From Lachnospiraceae bacterium (lineage in GTDB: Bacteria; Bacillota; Clostridia; Lachnospirales; Lachnospiraceae), in assembly GCA_014804445.1 (NCBI GenBank), contig JAAUZU010000029.1:106353-170352 (forward strand): a stretch of 64,000 nucleotides of DNA, read 5' to 3'. Below, in pieces: positions 1-8,469 of this stretch. Under the pieces are notes generated by a model that saw only the letters and a list, made by a program, of their open reading frames with translations, searched no databases and was not told the origin of the DNA. Both the position numbers and the translations under genes were made by a program. The stretch's first letter is position 1. Each line of letters begins with the position of its first letter.

Positions 1-1
1 A

Positions 2-343
2 AACGAAGTGCTTTCAAAGACTGAATTTCGGATCAACAAACGTCCTTCCAGTTTAAAGATGGCCGATAATTTCAAGGGTCTCAACTGGGACAAGAAGATG
101 GAACATGACAAGTCATCTGTCTGCTGTAAAGTTGAGCATGTTTTTCTTATCGTCAAAAATCAAATGGGCTATGCGAAAGCTGTTTATCGTGGAATTGGGA
201 ACCTTAAATTGATTCTATGTATTATTTGCCAGTGCCAACCTTCTGATGTGCAGCAGGGCTGGCCGAACCCAGGACTTTCTGGGGTGTATGGCATAGTGCG
301 CCCACTTGGGGGCAAACACCTGCAAACCAGGGATACATCTTAA
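2..343 (+). pseudogene. IS5-family transposase, C-terminal fragment
   Basis: The frame is open from base 2, so the 5' part lies outside the window or is lost. The product contains a segment typical of the C-terminus of Firmicutes IS5-type DDE transposases: FRINKRP, then KSSVCCKVEHVFLIVKN, then AVYRGIGNL. The conserved catalytic Glu of this family lies in the KVEHVF motif, and the first two acidic residues are not in the window. After residue ~75 the protein (QQGWPNPGLSG onward) no longer looks like the family, so the reading frame may run past the normal end. This is best read as the tail of an insertion sequence; whether the copy is intact to the left cannot be seen. Confidence 0.7.
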
Positions 344-858
344 GTAATCCGCTGCAACCCACCCCTTTGATCCGCTTAAAAACTTGACAAAATGGAATAA
401 TGCCGAGAATAAGGTAAATTTACTTCACTACATATGCATTATGTATGGGCGTGACGGTTCAAAGAAAAGGTACAGCCAGAAATCAAAGAATTTTGGAGGC
501 TGTTTGTGTGCAGATGATTTTATGTTCTGTTTCCAGTATAAATGGGAATCAGAACGGTTCTATGAACAGCAGAAAATGAGAATGGGATGCTTTGGGTGAG
601 AACCACAGGAGCAGGCATATTAAGTTCGGGAGATTTGTTTGATGCTACAGAAAAGAGTAAAGGAGACAATGTTTAACTTTTTAAGTTTCGTACATTACTA
701 TTTTGTAAATAGACTAACTATTAAAAGTCAATACCTAAAATGAAGTTTTTGGAAAAAGTGTAGAAATACATTTTTTATAAATCAGTACCTTGAAAATCGC
801 ATGACAACCAGAGCATCTGAACAGGTGCTCGCAGAAAAGGCAAAGGAGTGGTTCTGGA
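344..858. other. Intergenic, no convincing gene
   Basis: Between the IS5 fragment and the IS110 transposase I see no coding region with a credible start and family resemblance. The stretch is AT-rich, with short open frames only. A hairpin (GAGCATCT, loop GAAC, AGGTGCTC with one G-U pair) lies at 811-830, about 30 bases beyond the transposase stop codon on the minus strand. It may mark the right end region of the IS110 element or act as a weak terminator. Confidence 0.5.
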
Positions 859-2028
859 CTATCTTCTGTATGTCTCGCCAGTTAATTCCATTCTGTAGAT
901 TGTCCGGACCAGTTTCTTGGCTGCATGAGAAACGGCAACATTGTAGTGTTTGCCTTCTCGAATCTTCTTGGCAAGGTAAGCGCCAAAGGTCTCATCCCAT
1001 TTGCAGACAAACTTGGTGGCATTGAACAGAGCATAACGAAGATAGTGGGAGCTGCGTTTCTCCATATGTGCATAGCTTGACTCCAGTTGACCGGATTGAT
1101 AAGTGGATGGCGATAAACCAGCGAAGGCAAGTATCTGATCCGCATTCTCGAAACGGGAGAAATCCCCCACCTCGGCAAGGATCATTGCCCCCATATGATA
1201 ACTGATACCGGGGATCGTCATGATAGGGGAGGCGCTGTTGTCCACAATCTTTTTGATGGCAGCCTCGACCTCCTCGATCTCCTCAGTCAACACATGGATC
1301 AGGTGGATGGTGTGTTTTAGCTCCAGCGACTTTACGGGCATAACGGAGCCGATAGAGGCTTGAGCTGCGGTTCTGATTTCAATAGCCTTGTTACGCCCGT
1401 AGCGTCCTCTGGAGGCTGTTTCAAGCAGATTTTTGAGTCGTGTCAGGTGGCATCCTGCGATGAGGGAGGCACCAGGGAATTCAGAGAGCAGGGCATATAC
1501 GGAGGCCATGTGGATATCTGGAACAAGTTTCTCCAGTTCAGGGAACAGGATGTTCACAAGGCGAGCGATGGAGACTTTCAGTTTTGTGCGCTCCTGAACT
1601 TTGATGAAACGATAACGAGTTAGTGACTTTAGTTCCTCGTTGTGGTATGATGTATCCGAGTAGGGCTTGAGAGTCTTATCGGTTATGAGCATCATAGCAA
1701 TCGAACTGGCATCGACTTTATCCGTTTTCGTCTTTCTAAGGCTTAGACCTTTTCTGTAAAGATTAGTGTGTAACGGATTGATAACACAGGTGGTCAGACC
1801 TTTATCAATGAGCGAACCCAGAAGATTGAGAGAGTAATGACCGGTAGCCTCAAGACCTACTTTTATTTGGTCTATATCAGTTTCTACGGAATGGATTTTC
1901 TCATAGAGTTCGTTAAAGCCTGCCCTGTTGTTTGAGATTGAGAACACTGGATAAAGTTTTTCGGCATCTGAGCCAAGGATACAGCAATCGTGTTTATCCT
2001 TAGCGACATCAATACCAACATAGATCAT
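859..2028 (-). CDS. IS110-family transposase (DEDD type)
   Basis: Full-length 389-residue recombinase of the IS110 family. These enzymes have an N-terminal RuvC-like DEDD domain and a C-terminal transposase domain with a catalytic serine, and move circular intermediates guided by a bridge RNA. Visible marks are MIYVGIDVAKDKHDCC (first Asp), VGLEATGHYS (Glu), the KTDKVDA segment (Asp pair) and the C-terminal TIPGISYHMGAMILAEVGDF with the following LAFAGLSPSTYQSG. Start ATG at 2028 follows a GGAGGATCACCTGC stretch on the minus strand. No frameshift or internal stop is seen, so the enzyme may be functional. The order resembles the IS110 group, in which the RNA precedes the gene. Confidence 0.93.
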   Translation of the reverse strand: MIYVGIDVAKDKHDCCILGSDAEKLYPVFSISNNRAGFNELYEKIHSVETDIDQIKVGLEATGHYSLNLLGSLIDKGLTTCVINPLHTNLYRKGLSLRKTKTDKVDASSIAMMLITDKTLKPYSDTSYHNEELKSLTRYRFIKVQERTKLKVSIARLVNILFPELEKLVPDIHMASVYALLSEFPGASLIAGCHLTRLKNLLETASRGRYGRNKAIEIRTAAQASIGSVMPVKSLELKHTIHLIHVLTEEIEEVEAAIKKIVDNSASPIMTIPGISYHMGAMILAEVGDFSRFENADQILAFAGLSPSTYQSGQLESSYAHMEKRSSHYLRYALFNATKFVCKWDETFGAYLAKKIREGKHYNVAVSHAAKKLVRTIYRMELTGETYRR

Positions 2029-2240
2029 GCAGGTGATCCTCCTTCAAAGTATTTTGATGCTGCTGGTAGACTCACAGGGCTCTCTGCCGATGTAACCTCG
2101 TTCCAAATAAACCGTCATGCGGTATCTAACTGATTAACATTGTAGCAAAGAGGCTGTGGTTGGAGCCTATTTGAAACCGTCTGTGCGGTAGGGAGGTTGA
2201 ATCAATCCACAGCATCTTCAACAGCATACCCTATAACCTA
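2029..2240 (-). ncRNA. Candidate IS110 bridge RNA / 5' leader region
   Basis: In the IS110 group a structured non-coding RNA lies between the left end of the element and the transposase start and specifies donor and target DNA. Here about 210 bases upstream of the transposase start carry no gene, then come the ribosome-binding site and the start codon. The size and position fit, but I did not demonstrate the two guide loops or the element ends, so this is a positional inference only. Confidence 0.3.
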
Positions 2241-2456
2241 GAATAGGTAAAGAATGGGTATGCCTATATAATACGAGGAGTGGTAAGTTCAGGGTAAAGA
2301 GGAGATTCAGCATCCAAAATTGCAGAACAAGTGGAGCAAAGCATTCTGGGCAAGAGGGCTATACATAGCGACAATGGCAATCTGACAGAATATGCAATTA
2401 AGAAGTATATTGTAGAGTAGTCAGAAGAGCCATGGAAAGAAGATAGTGAAGAAGTT

Positions 2457-2553
2457 GCTTTTAAGCAGTAGCTGGCAACAATGCTTGTGGCACTGCTTTT
2501 AGACACATAGATGTCAACAATGCTTGTGGCACTGCTTTTAGACACATAGATGT
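2457..2553. repeat. 39-bp direct tandem repeat, two full copies plus a degenerate part
   Basis: Two identical 39-base units occupy 2476-2514 and 2515-2553; each begins CAACAATGCTTGTGGCACTG. The bases just before the first unit (GCTTTTAAGCAGTAGCTGG) resemble the second half of the unit, so a third, degraded copy is likely. In one forward frame each unit encodes MLVALLLDT followed by a stop, with no ribosome-binding site. There are no spacers, so this is not a CRISPR array. Around it (2241-2600) I see only an open fragment ending in a stop near 2420. Confidence 0.85.
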
Positions 2554-2605
2554 CAAAGCCCTAAGGGGAGCGGTGAATTAGTAGTAAATCATTTTTATAT
2601 AGCTA

Positions 2606-2634
2606 TTGAAAATTTAAGAAGTAAATGATAATAT
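2606..2634 (+). promoter_or_regulatory. Promoter for the LytTR/GHKL operon
   Basis: TTGAAA at 2606-2611, 17 bases, then TAATAT at 2629-2634, about 50 bases before the start of the response regulator gene. The -10 hexamer lies inside a short palindrome (ATGATA-a-TATCAT), which could serve as a regulator site. Confidence 0.5.
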
Positions 2635-2682
2635 CATTAGCAAGAAGGAAAGTAATGTTTGATTTTATAGGGGTACTTACTT

Positions 2683-3402
2683 ATGCTAAGGATAGGAATC
2701 TGCGATGATGTAAGGGAAACAGTGGAATACCATGCCAATGTAGTGCAGCGTATTATGCGCCAACTCTCTCTAAATGTGGATATACGAAAGTGCTATACGG
2801 GAAATGAACTGTTAATAGAGATGGAAGATGGTGGCAATTTCCACCTTATATTGCTTGATATTGAGATGGAGAACATGAATGGAATCGAGACTGCAAGAAA
2901 GATTAGAAGTCTCGACCATTATGTTGTCCTCATTTTTGTTACAGCATATAACCAATACAGCAGGGAGGCAATAGAAGTTCAGCCATTTGCCTATCTAAAT
3001 AAAGCATTGGATTACTTTGAGGTAAAGAAGGCAATAGAAGAAGCATACAACAGGCAAATTGAAATAGAGGAGAATTTTAGTTTTCAAGTTAATCGGATTT
3101 GGCATAGCATGGCATTGAAAGATATATATTATTTCAGAAGTGAATTAAGAAAAATTTATATTATTGGAAAACTATCAGAACAATGTTTTTATGGGAAGAT
3201 GGACAGGGTGGAAGACAGACTGCAACATAAGCGGCACACATTTTTAAGAATACATAAGTCGTTTTTAGTGAACTGCCGCTATATTGCTCGTTACAGCTAT
3301 GAAAGGATTGTTTTACGAAACGGGGATGAACTGGAAATAAGCAGGTCAAATCGCAGCATGGTCAGAAAATATTATATGGAAATGCTGGACAGTGGGATGT
3401 GA
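2683..3402 (+). CDS. LytTR-family response regulator (AgrA-like)
   Basis: A 239-residue DNA-binding response regulator. Residues 1-125 form a receiver domain: acidic pair in ICDDVRE, phospho-acceptor Asp59 in LILLDIEMENMNG, Thr in FVTAY and a Lys in YLNKALD. The C-terminal ~100 residues form a LytTR domain (KDIYYFRSELRKIYI, then FLRIHKSFLVNCRYI and the late NGDELEISRSNR). Proteins of this type control peptide-induced or stress operons. It sits 9 bases before the histidine kinase gene, so the pair is one operon. No AgrB/AgrD genes are visible beside it. Confidence 0.9.
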   Translation: MLRIGICDDVRETVEYHANVVQRIMRQLSLNVDIRKCYTGNELLIEMEDGGNFHLILLDIEMENMNGIETARKIRSLDHYVVLIFVTAYNQYSREAIEVQPFAYLNKALDYFEVKKAIEEAYNRQIEIEENFSFQVNRIWHSMALKDIYYFRSELRKIYIIGKLSEQCFYGKMDRVEDRLQHKRHTFLRIHKSFLVNCRYIARYSYERIVLRNGDELEISRSNRSMVRKYYMEMLDSGM

Positions 3403-3411
3403 GGGGGATAA

Positions 3412-4716
3412 ATGATGATTTTACTTATGATACTGGAAATCTTTACAATCATTGTGCAAAAGATGGTATGTGACAAATTGTTTATAAAAAAATATAGTGG
3501 CGGTATACGTGAGACGGCTGTGTGGGCGTCTTTTTTTGTGCTATTTAACATGCTTACTTATGTGGATTTTATCTCGGTTTATCTCAATGCGCTGGTTTTC
3601 TTCTTGCTGTTTTTTCTGGTGCTTCAATTGTTATACAAGGATGGTCTGAAAAAGAAACTTATTTTTACAATATTTATGTATCTTGTAGGCATGGGTTCTG
3701 AGTTTCTGGTATACCAGGGGGCAAATGCGGTCGGAATCATCATAAAAGAAACGATGGTATCGGGAAAAAGCCGTCTATATTGTACAATTATATCAAAATT
3801 AATCTGGTATACTGCCATAAGAGTCACTTTGCTTATGTGGCGGAGACATTGGAAAACAGATGTTAAGATCGTCGATTGGCTAGCAGCCTTGCTGGTTCCA
3901 GTCAGTAGCATATTTATTGCAGCGGCAATTATTGATTTAAACCCCAAAAGTGGAGAATGGCTTAAGTTTTTGGCCGCTTGTCTGGTGCTAATGCTCAACC
4001 TGTTGATATTTTATTTATATGATCAGGTACAAGAAAATGCAATTAATCAGGCTGAGCGGGAATATGTGCAAAGACAGTCGAGTTATTATGCCAAGCTCAA
4101 TGAAGAGATTGGGCGGTATTGGTATGAAATGCAATGTTTTAGGCATGATTTAAAGCAGCGTTACATTCTGGAGCAGAGTTATCTGCAGCAGGGCAATTAC
4201 GAGCGGCTGGCAGAATATTATCGGGAAAGCATCTGTTTTTTAAATAATGGGAAAGCTGTGGCAGATACAGGGAATGTCTGTATTGACAACATAATAAATT
4301 ATAAAGCGTTGTCAGCAGAAAAAAGAGGTATTAGCATACAAGGGGACTTTGTTGTGGCATTTGACATGGCACTGAATGAAGAAGATATATGTAATGTGAT
4401 AGGAAATCTTTTGGATAATGCTATTGAAGCAGCTGAGGGTGTGGAAGAGAGAGACAAGGTAGTCAATGTCAAAATAAAGATGGAAGGAATGAATCTGCTG
4501 GTTGTGGTAAAAAATCATTATTCTGGACAGAGAAAGAAAAAGGGAAACACATATCTTACTACAAAAGAAGGGGGGAAAGGACATGGGTTTGGACTAAAAA
4601 TTGTGGAGCAGGTAGTAAAAAAATATCATGGAGAAATGAGAATAACGGATGATGGAAGCTTGTTTGAGATGAAAATTTGTCTATATAGTATTGGGTTGCC
4701 TAATTCATTTTTGTAA
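3412..4716 (+). CDS. GHKL-domain sensor histidine kinase (AgrC-like)
   Basis: A 434-residue membrane kinase. Residues ~1-210 contain about six hydrophobic segments, a short coiled linker follows, and the phospho-acceptor is His245 in CFRHDLKQR. The C-terminal GHKL ATP-binding domain shows the N box VIGNLLDNAIEAAEG and a glycine-rich GGKGHGFGLKIVEQVV. This layout matches AgrC/ComD-type kinases that partner with LytTR regulators. It is cotranscribed with the regulator at 2683. The signal it senses is unknown, and no autoinducer gene is seen nearby. Confidence 0.88.
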   Translation: MMILLMILEIFTIIVQKMVCDKLFIKKYSGGIRETAVWASFFVLFNMLTYVDFISVYLNALVFFLLFFLVLQLLYKDGLKKKLIFTIFMYLVGMGSEFLVYQGANAVGIIIKETMVSGKSRLYCTIISKLIWYTAIRVTLLMWRRHWKTDVKIVDWLAALLVPVSSIFIAAAIIDLNPKSGEWLKFLAACLVLMLNLLIFYLYDQVQENAINQAEREYVQRQSSYYAKLNEEIGRYWYEMQCFRHDLKQRYILEQSYLQQGNYERLAEYYRESICFLNNGKAVADTGNVCIDNIINYKALSAEKRGISIQGDFVVAFDMALNEEDICNVIGNLLDNAIEAAEGVEERDKVVNVKIKMEGMNLLVVVKNHYSGQRKKKGNTYLTTKEGGKGHGFGLKIVEQVVKKYHGEMRITDDGSLFEMKICLYSIGLPNSFL

Positions 4717-4798
4717 AAACGATAGAAACATAGAATAAAACAATATAAATACAAAATTTTGCAAAAAATGACATATTGCAATACAATTTATAACAGCA

Positions 4799-4828
4799 TG
4801 TCAAAAAAATGAAAATAACTGTTATAAT
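4799..4828 (+). promoter_or_regulatory. Promoter upstream of the sigma-like gene
   Basis: TGTCAA at 4799-4804, an 18-base spacer and a perfect TATAAT at 4823-4828. A partial inverted repeat (TTATAACAG at 4787-4795 and CTGTTATAA at 4820-4828) overlaps the -10 element. It would give a leader of about 170 bases before the gene at 5003. Confidence 0.5.
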
Positions 4829-4871
4829 ATGCAATGTTAGAAAATATTTGGGAAAATAAGAGGGAAGAACT

Positions 4872-4922
4872 GTGTATGTAAAAAAAACGGCTGCACGGTT
4901 CTATCCCTTTTATTGTTTTTAA
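4872..4922 (+). CDS. Putative 16-residue leader peptide
   Basis: A short open frame, GTG start, encodes MYVKKTAARFYPFYCF. A purine-rich AGAGGGAAG sequence lies just upstream at a usable distance. It sits between the promoter at 4799 and the hairpin at 4955 that masks the ribosome-binding site of the next gene. That arrangement is the one expected for translational attenuation, in which ribosome movement on a leader alters folding downstream. Translation of this peptide is an inference. Confidence 0.4.
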   Translation: MYVKKTAARFYPFYCF

Positions 4923-4954
4923 GAAATATAGATATATAGCCGCCCGAGCCCCAC

Positions 4955-4994
4955 CTCCTTTCCGGTTTTGAACTATTTCAAAATCGGAAAGGAG
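4955..4994 (+). promoter_or_regulatory. 18-bp hairpin masking the ribosome-binding site of the sigma-like gene
   Basis: Arms at 4955-4972 and 4977-4994 pair over 18 positions (one G-U) around a CTAT loop. The right arm contains the AAAGGAG that serves as ribosome-binding site for the ATG at 5003, so in the folded RNA the site would be hidden. No U tract follows, so it is not a terminator. Confidence 0.75.
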
Positions 4995-5002
4995 AGCGCC
5001 GG

Positions 5003-5449
5003 ATGGCAGAGAGAGAAAAGTACTGTATCGCATTAGATGGTCAGGTTTTTGAGGTCAGCAGAGAGCTGTACGAAGCCTATTACAAGGGCAGGAGGAAGGA
5101 GAAGTATTTTGCCCATGACCTGAAAGAAGAACGGACAAGGGTGGATAAGGAAACCGGGCAGGTGACCGTCATTCCCAGCAGGGAGGATTCCTATGAGCGG
5201 CTTCTGGAGGCGGAAAAACAGTTTGCAGAGGATGCTGTGGATGTGGAGGATGCCGCAATAAGAGCTGTGCTGCTGGAGAAACTGAATCAGGCATTACATA
5301 CGCTGACAGATGAGGAAACGGCAATTATCCGTGCCCTGTTCTATCAGGAGCTCAGCGAGGTTGAGCTGGCAAAGAGGCTGGGAATAGCCCGCACCACACT
5401 GCAGTCCAGAAAATACAGGATTCTGGACAAGCTGAAGAAATTATTGTAA
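5003..5449 (+). CDS. Sigma-70-like regulator (region 4 helix-turn-helix), element-encoded
   Basis: A 148-residue protein with a charged N-terminus and a C-terminal sigma region 4-type helix-turn-helix: LTDEETAIIRALFYQELSEV, then ELAKRLGIARTTLQSRKYRI. It lacks regions 2 and 3 of a full sigma factor. Small proteins of this kind are common in clostridial integrative elements near the replication/recombination module and probably control element genes. The start is fixed by AAAGGAG eight bases upstream, buried in the hairpin at 4955-4994. A terminator follows the gene. Confidence 0.75.
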   Translation: MAEREKYCIALDGQVFEVSRELYEAYYKGRRKEKYFAHDLKEERTRVDKETGQVTVIPSREDSYERLLEAEKQFAEDAVDVEDAAIRAVLLEKLNQALHTLTDEETAIIRALFYQELSEVELAKRLGIARTTLQSRKYRILDKLKKLL

Positions 5450-5472
5450 AAAGCATAAAAATATTTCGGCAG

Positions 5473-5511
5473 ACCCCTTCACCCGGCGGCTAAGTAGGTG
5501 AGGGGGTTTTG
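5473..5511 (+). terminator. Rho-independent terminator after the sigma-like gene
   Basis: Stem ACCCCTTCACC (5473-5483) with GGTGAGGGGGT (5497-5507), one T-G pair, 13-base loop, followed by TTTTG. Confidence 0.8.
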
Positions 5512-6060
5512 CTTTGTCCGCCCCGGGCAGGCATCCCCTCAAGAACATTGACAACTGCATATGTGTGTACCAGACACAAAAACCGACAGGCCGGAGACGG
5601 AAAGCACCCGGCCGGGATACGCCATGCGGGGGAAGGAGGATTCTTCCAAGCGAGAAATATCTGCGGCCGTACCGCCCTGTGGTGGGGCGCAATGCGATGA
5701 ACCCTGCCGGAAATTATGATACTTCCATGTGAATGGCCCGCCAAGGAGCAGCGGGAGAACGTACGCCCGTGTTTGAGATAGAACAGGGGCGGCTTCTATG
5801 ATGCCCGGCAACCACCGGGATGTCTGGGACACTTTTCAGGGTGCCTGTTAATAGGCAGTGCCCTTGCGTGACGGACAGTCCTGTCCTCTACGCAGAACAC
5901 TGCAGAGCAGGTATTAGCTGCCTGCTTAAATGCAGCAGAAACCATGGGCTGGAGGGAATTCATTTTTGTAGATAAAAAGCCAAACTTTGCCCCAGCCTAT
6001 GCTTGTGCTGCTTTTACTCTGCAAGAGAAGCAGGAAACGATACAAATGGAGGCGATGGGA
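5512..6060 (+). other. GC-rich stretch with a chain of tiny coupled frames; no recognised gene
   Basis: Between the terminator and the helicase start there is no recognised protein. One forward frame is open at 5514-5732 (72 residues, basic, no hydrophobic segment, ends NPAGNYDTSM). Its TGA is followed at once by an ATG in the same frame (5733-5801, 22 residues, TPVFEIEQGRLL), whose stop overlaps another ATG (5798-5851). This may be a small gene broken by a stop codon, a set of coupled micro-genes, or a structured RNA. The rest up to 6060 shows nothing I can name. Confidence 0.35.
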
Positions 6061-8364
6061 ATGGAGAATAACAGGTTGTGGTTATGCCCGGCAGATTTAA
6101 GGTGCAGGCTGTATGAGGCAGGGGTGTTTAAGAAGAATGAGGAAGCGGTACTGCTGGCAGGGGATTTTGTGGTGATGGAGAGGATAAACGGGGAGAGGAT
6201 TTTCTACCGCACGGTGGATATCCGGGATTTTTCCTCGCAGCATCTTTTTACCAGAAAGACGCCAATGGATGAGAAAAAGCGGCGAGAACTGGCAGAGCGG
6301 CTTGCACGGATGACGGCTGAGCAGGGAAAAAGGGAAACCGAGAGACCCGGCAGGAAAGAGAGGGCCGTCCGGTTTCTGGATTACATATTTGAAGAAATCC
6401 TACCACGTCATGGGATGGAACTGCGTAGGAAACAGAAAGAACTGTCTCTGGAGATGCTGGCTGCATTGCAGGAAAACCGCCTTGCGCTGTGTGAGGCAGA
6501 GGTAGGAACGGGAAAGACCCACGCCTATATTCTGGCAACAGCCATATACAACCTATTTTCGGAACAGCCGGCACCGGCGGTCATATCCACCTCCACCATA
6601 GCGCTGCAGAAAGCCATCACGGAGGAATACATACCGCAGATATCCGCCATCCTGTTGGAGCACCGCATCATAGGGCAGCCGCTGTCCTTTGTCATAAGAA
6701 AAGGGAAACGCCATTATGTATGTGATGCAAGGCTGGAAAATTATGAGGCCGCCATAGGCAGGCTGGGGCGTGAAAAGGACAGGGAGCTGCTGGAGGCGCT
6801 GGGAAACTTGAAAGGAATCGGGCGGCGTAGGATTGATCTGGACCAGGCGCCACTGACACCTTATGTAAAAGAGCGGATTAATGTGTCACGGTGCAGGGAG
6901 AACTGCCCATATGCCAGAGTATGCCGTTTTATGAATTTCCAGAAAAAATGTATGGGCGGCGGATATGACTTTCAGATTACCAATCACAATTATATTCTGG
7001 CAGACATAATCGGCTGCAGACAGGGAAAAAAGTCCCTTTTTCCGGCATATAAGGCGCTGGTTCTGGATGAGGCGCATAAGCTGTTGGAAGCGGCAAGACA
7101 GATGTACGGCACCACATGGGAAGAGCGTGAGATAGAAGAACTTTCCCGGCTGGCAGGAGCATCCCAGACCGGCCAGGGGCAATGTCAGGAGCGGCATGTC
7201 CTGCTTTGCAGGCAGCTTGAGGCATGGAGCAGTACGCTGTTCGGGCGTTTGGCAGGAGAACTCTCAGGTATCCATACATGGGAAGAAAGCCGCAGGGAGG
7301 TTATTGTGGGAAGGATGGAAAAGCTGTATTTGAGGAATATCAGGAATGGGCTTGAGCAGCTTCCCCAGATGTATGTCGAGGACACTGGACGCAGCGCAAG
7401 GGAGCAGGCAGTCAGGAGAAAATGTGCTGAGATGGCAGACAGGATTGCTGTTTTTTTAAACAGTGGGCGGTACATCTGCTGGATGGAAAAGGGCGGAACC
7501 GGAAATTTGACGCTCTGCGCCATCCCAATGGAACTGGAGAGGGAAATGTACCGTGACATATGGAGCAGGCGGATTCCGGTTATTATCACCTCCGGAACCA
7601 TGTCAGTCAGGGGGGATTTTTCCCATTTTAAAAAGACAACGGGCCTGCAGATAGCAGGCGGCAGAATAGTTGAAACCAGCAAGCCCTCTCCCTTTGCATA
7701 CAGGAAGCAGGGACTTTTGTATATTCCGGAGCGGATGCCTTTTCCCAATATACGAGGCGGGAGGTATATTCAAGCTGTTATGGAGGAAATCGGACGGATT
7801 GTCCGTGCTACCCATGGGCACACGCTGATTCTGTTCACTTCTTACTGGATGATGGAGCGCATTTATTATGGGCTTAGGGAGGAACTTTCCGGTTTTCCAC
7901 TCTTTCTTATGGGAAGGGGCAGGCTGGACGTGCTTGGAGCGTTTAGAAAGAGCGGAAACGGTGTATTGTTTGCCAGCGACAGCGCAGGGGAAGGGATTGA
8001 CCTTGCAGGGGATATCCTTTCCAGCCTGATTGTGGTTAAGCTGCCTTTTCCCGTGCCAAATCCTGTGGCGGAGTACCAGAGGGGTCAGTATGAGGACTTT
8101 GAGAGCTATCGGCGGGAAGTCATTGTCCCGGAGATGCTGATTAAGCTGCGCCAGTGGTTCGGCAGGGGAATCCGCAGGGAAAGTGACACCGCCGTGTTTT
8201 CCATTCTGGACAGCAGGGCATCCCTGCGTGGGAGATACCGTGGAGAGATTCTGGACATGCTGCCTGACATGCCGGTGACGGACAGACTGGAGGATGTGGA
8301 GGAATTTATTCTGCGGAATAAGGCGGAGGAGTACTTTACTGCAGTGGAGCCGGATACAGAGTAG
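6061..8364 (+). CDS. DinG/XPD-like superfamily 2 DNA helicase of an integrative element
   Basis: A 767-residue ATP-dependent 5'-3' helicase-like protein. Walker A is AEVGTGKT with Lys152, the DEAH box is at 336-339 (VLDEAHKL), and C-terminal motifs are ASDSAGEGIDLAGD, VKLPFPVPNP and FGRGIRRESDTAVF. A Cys cluster (Cys278, Cys282, Cys288 and a later KKC) between motifs I and II fits the iron-sulfur domain of the Rad3/DinG family. The frame is open back to 5944, but only ATG 6061 has a proper GGAGG (6048-6052, eight-base spacing), so I use it. It probably acts in replication or processing of the mobile element. Confidence 0.82.
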   Translation: MENNRLWLCPADLRCRLYEAGVFKKNEEAVLLAGDFVVMERINGERIFYRTVDIRDFSSQHLFTRKTPMDEKKRRELAERLARMTAEQGKRETERPGRKERAVRFLDYIFEEILPRHGMELRRKQKELSLEMLAALQENRLALCEAEVGTGKTHAYILATAIYNLFSEQPAPAVISTSTIALQKAITEEYIPQISAILLEHRIIGQPLSFVIRKGKRHYVCDARLENYEAAIGRLGREKDRELLEALGNLKGIGRRRIDLDQAPLTPYVKERINVSRCRENCPYARVCRFMNFQKKCMGGGYDFQITNHNYILADIIGCRQGKKSLFPAYKALVLDEAHKLLEAARQMYGTTWEEREIEELSRLAGASQTGQGQCQERHVLLCRQLEAWSSTLFGRLAGELSGIHTWEESRREVIVGRMEKLYLRNIRNGLEQLPQMYVEDTGRSAREQAVRRKCAEMADRIAVFLNSGRYICWMEKGGTGNLTLCAIPMELEREMYRDIWSRRIPVIITSGTMSVRGDFSHFKKTTGLQIAGGRIVETSKPSPFAYRKQGLLYIPERMPFPNIRGGRYIQAVMEEIGRIVRATHGHTLILFTSYWMMERIYYGLREELSGFPLFLMGRGRLDVLGAFRKSGNGVLFASDSAGEGIDLAGDILSSLIVVKLPFPVPNPVAEYQRGQYEDFESYRREVIVPEMLIKLRQWFGRGIRRESDTAVFSILDSRASLRGRYRGEILDMLPDMPVTDRLEDVEEFILRNKAEEYFTAVEPDTE

Positions 8365-8469
8365 ACGGGCAGATTTTAACAGCTTCTGCTTTTGCATAGG
8401 ACATGCCGAAAGCGGCATAGGTATATAGGGACATGTGAGCAGGCGGTCCGGTAGAAAGGAGTGCGTTCA

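Noticed and set aside
801..1623. Plus- and minus-strand open frames inside the IS110 transposase gene
   Set aside because: They overlap a full-length conserved transposase in other frames and have no family resemblance or ribosome-binding site.
2457..2553. CRISPR-like repeat
   Set aside because: The units adjoin directly without spacers, there are only two full copies and no cas genes.
5512..6060. Group II intron or known large RNA
   Set aside because: I looked for an intron domain V-like hairpin and reverse transcriptase and saw neither; no known RNA family could be assigned by eye.
5944..6060. Longer N-terminus for the helicase
   Set aside because: ATG 5944 has no ribosome-binding site, whereas ATG 6061 has GGAGG at ideal distance.
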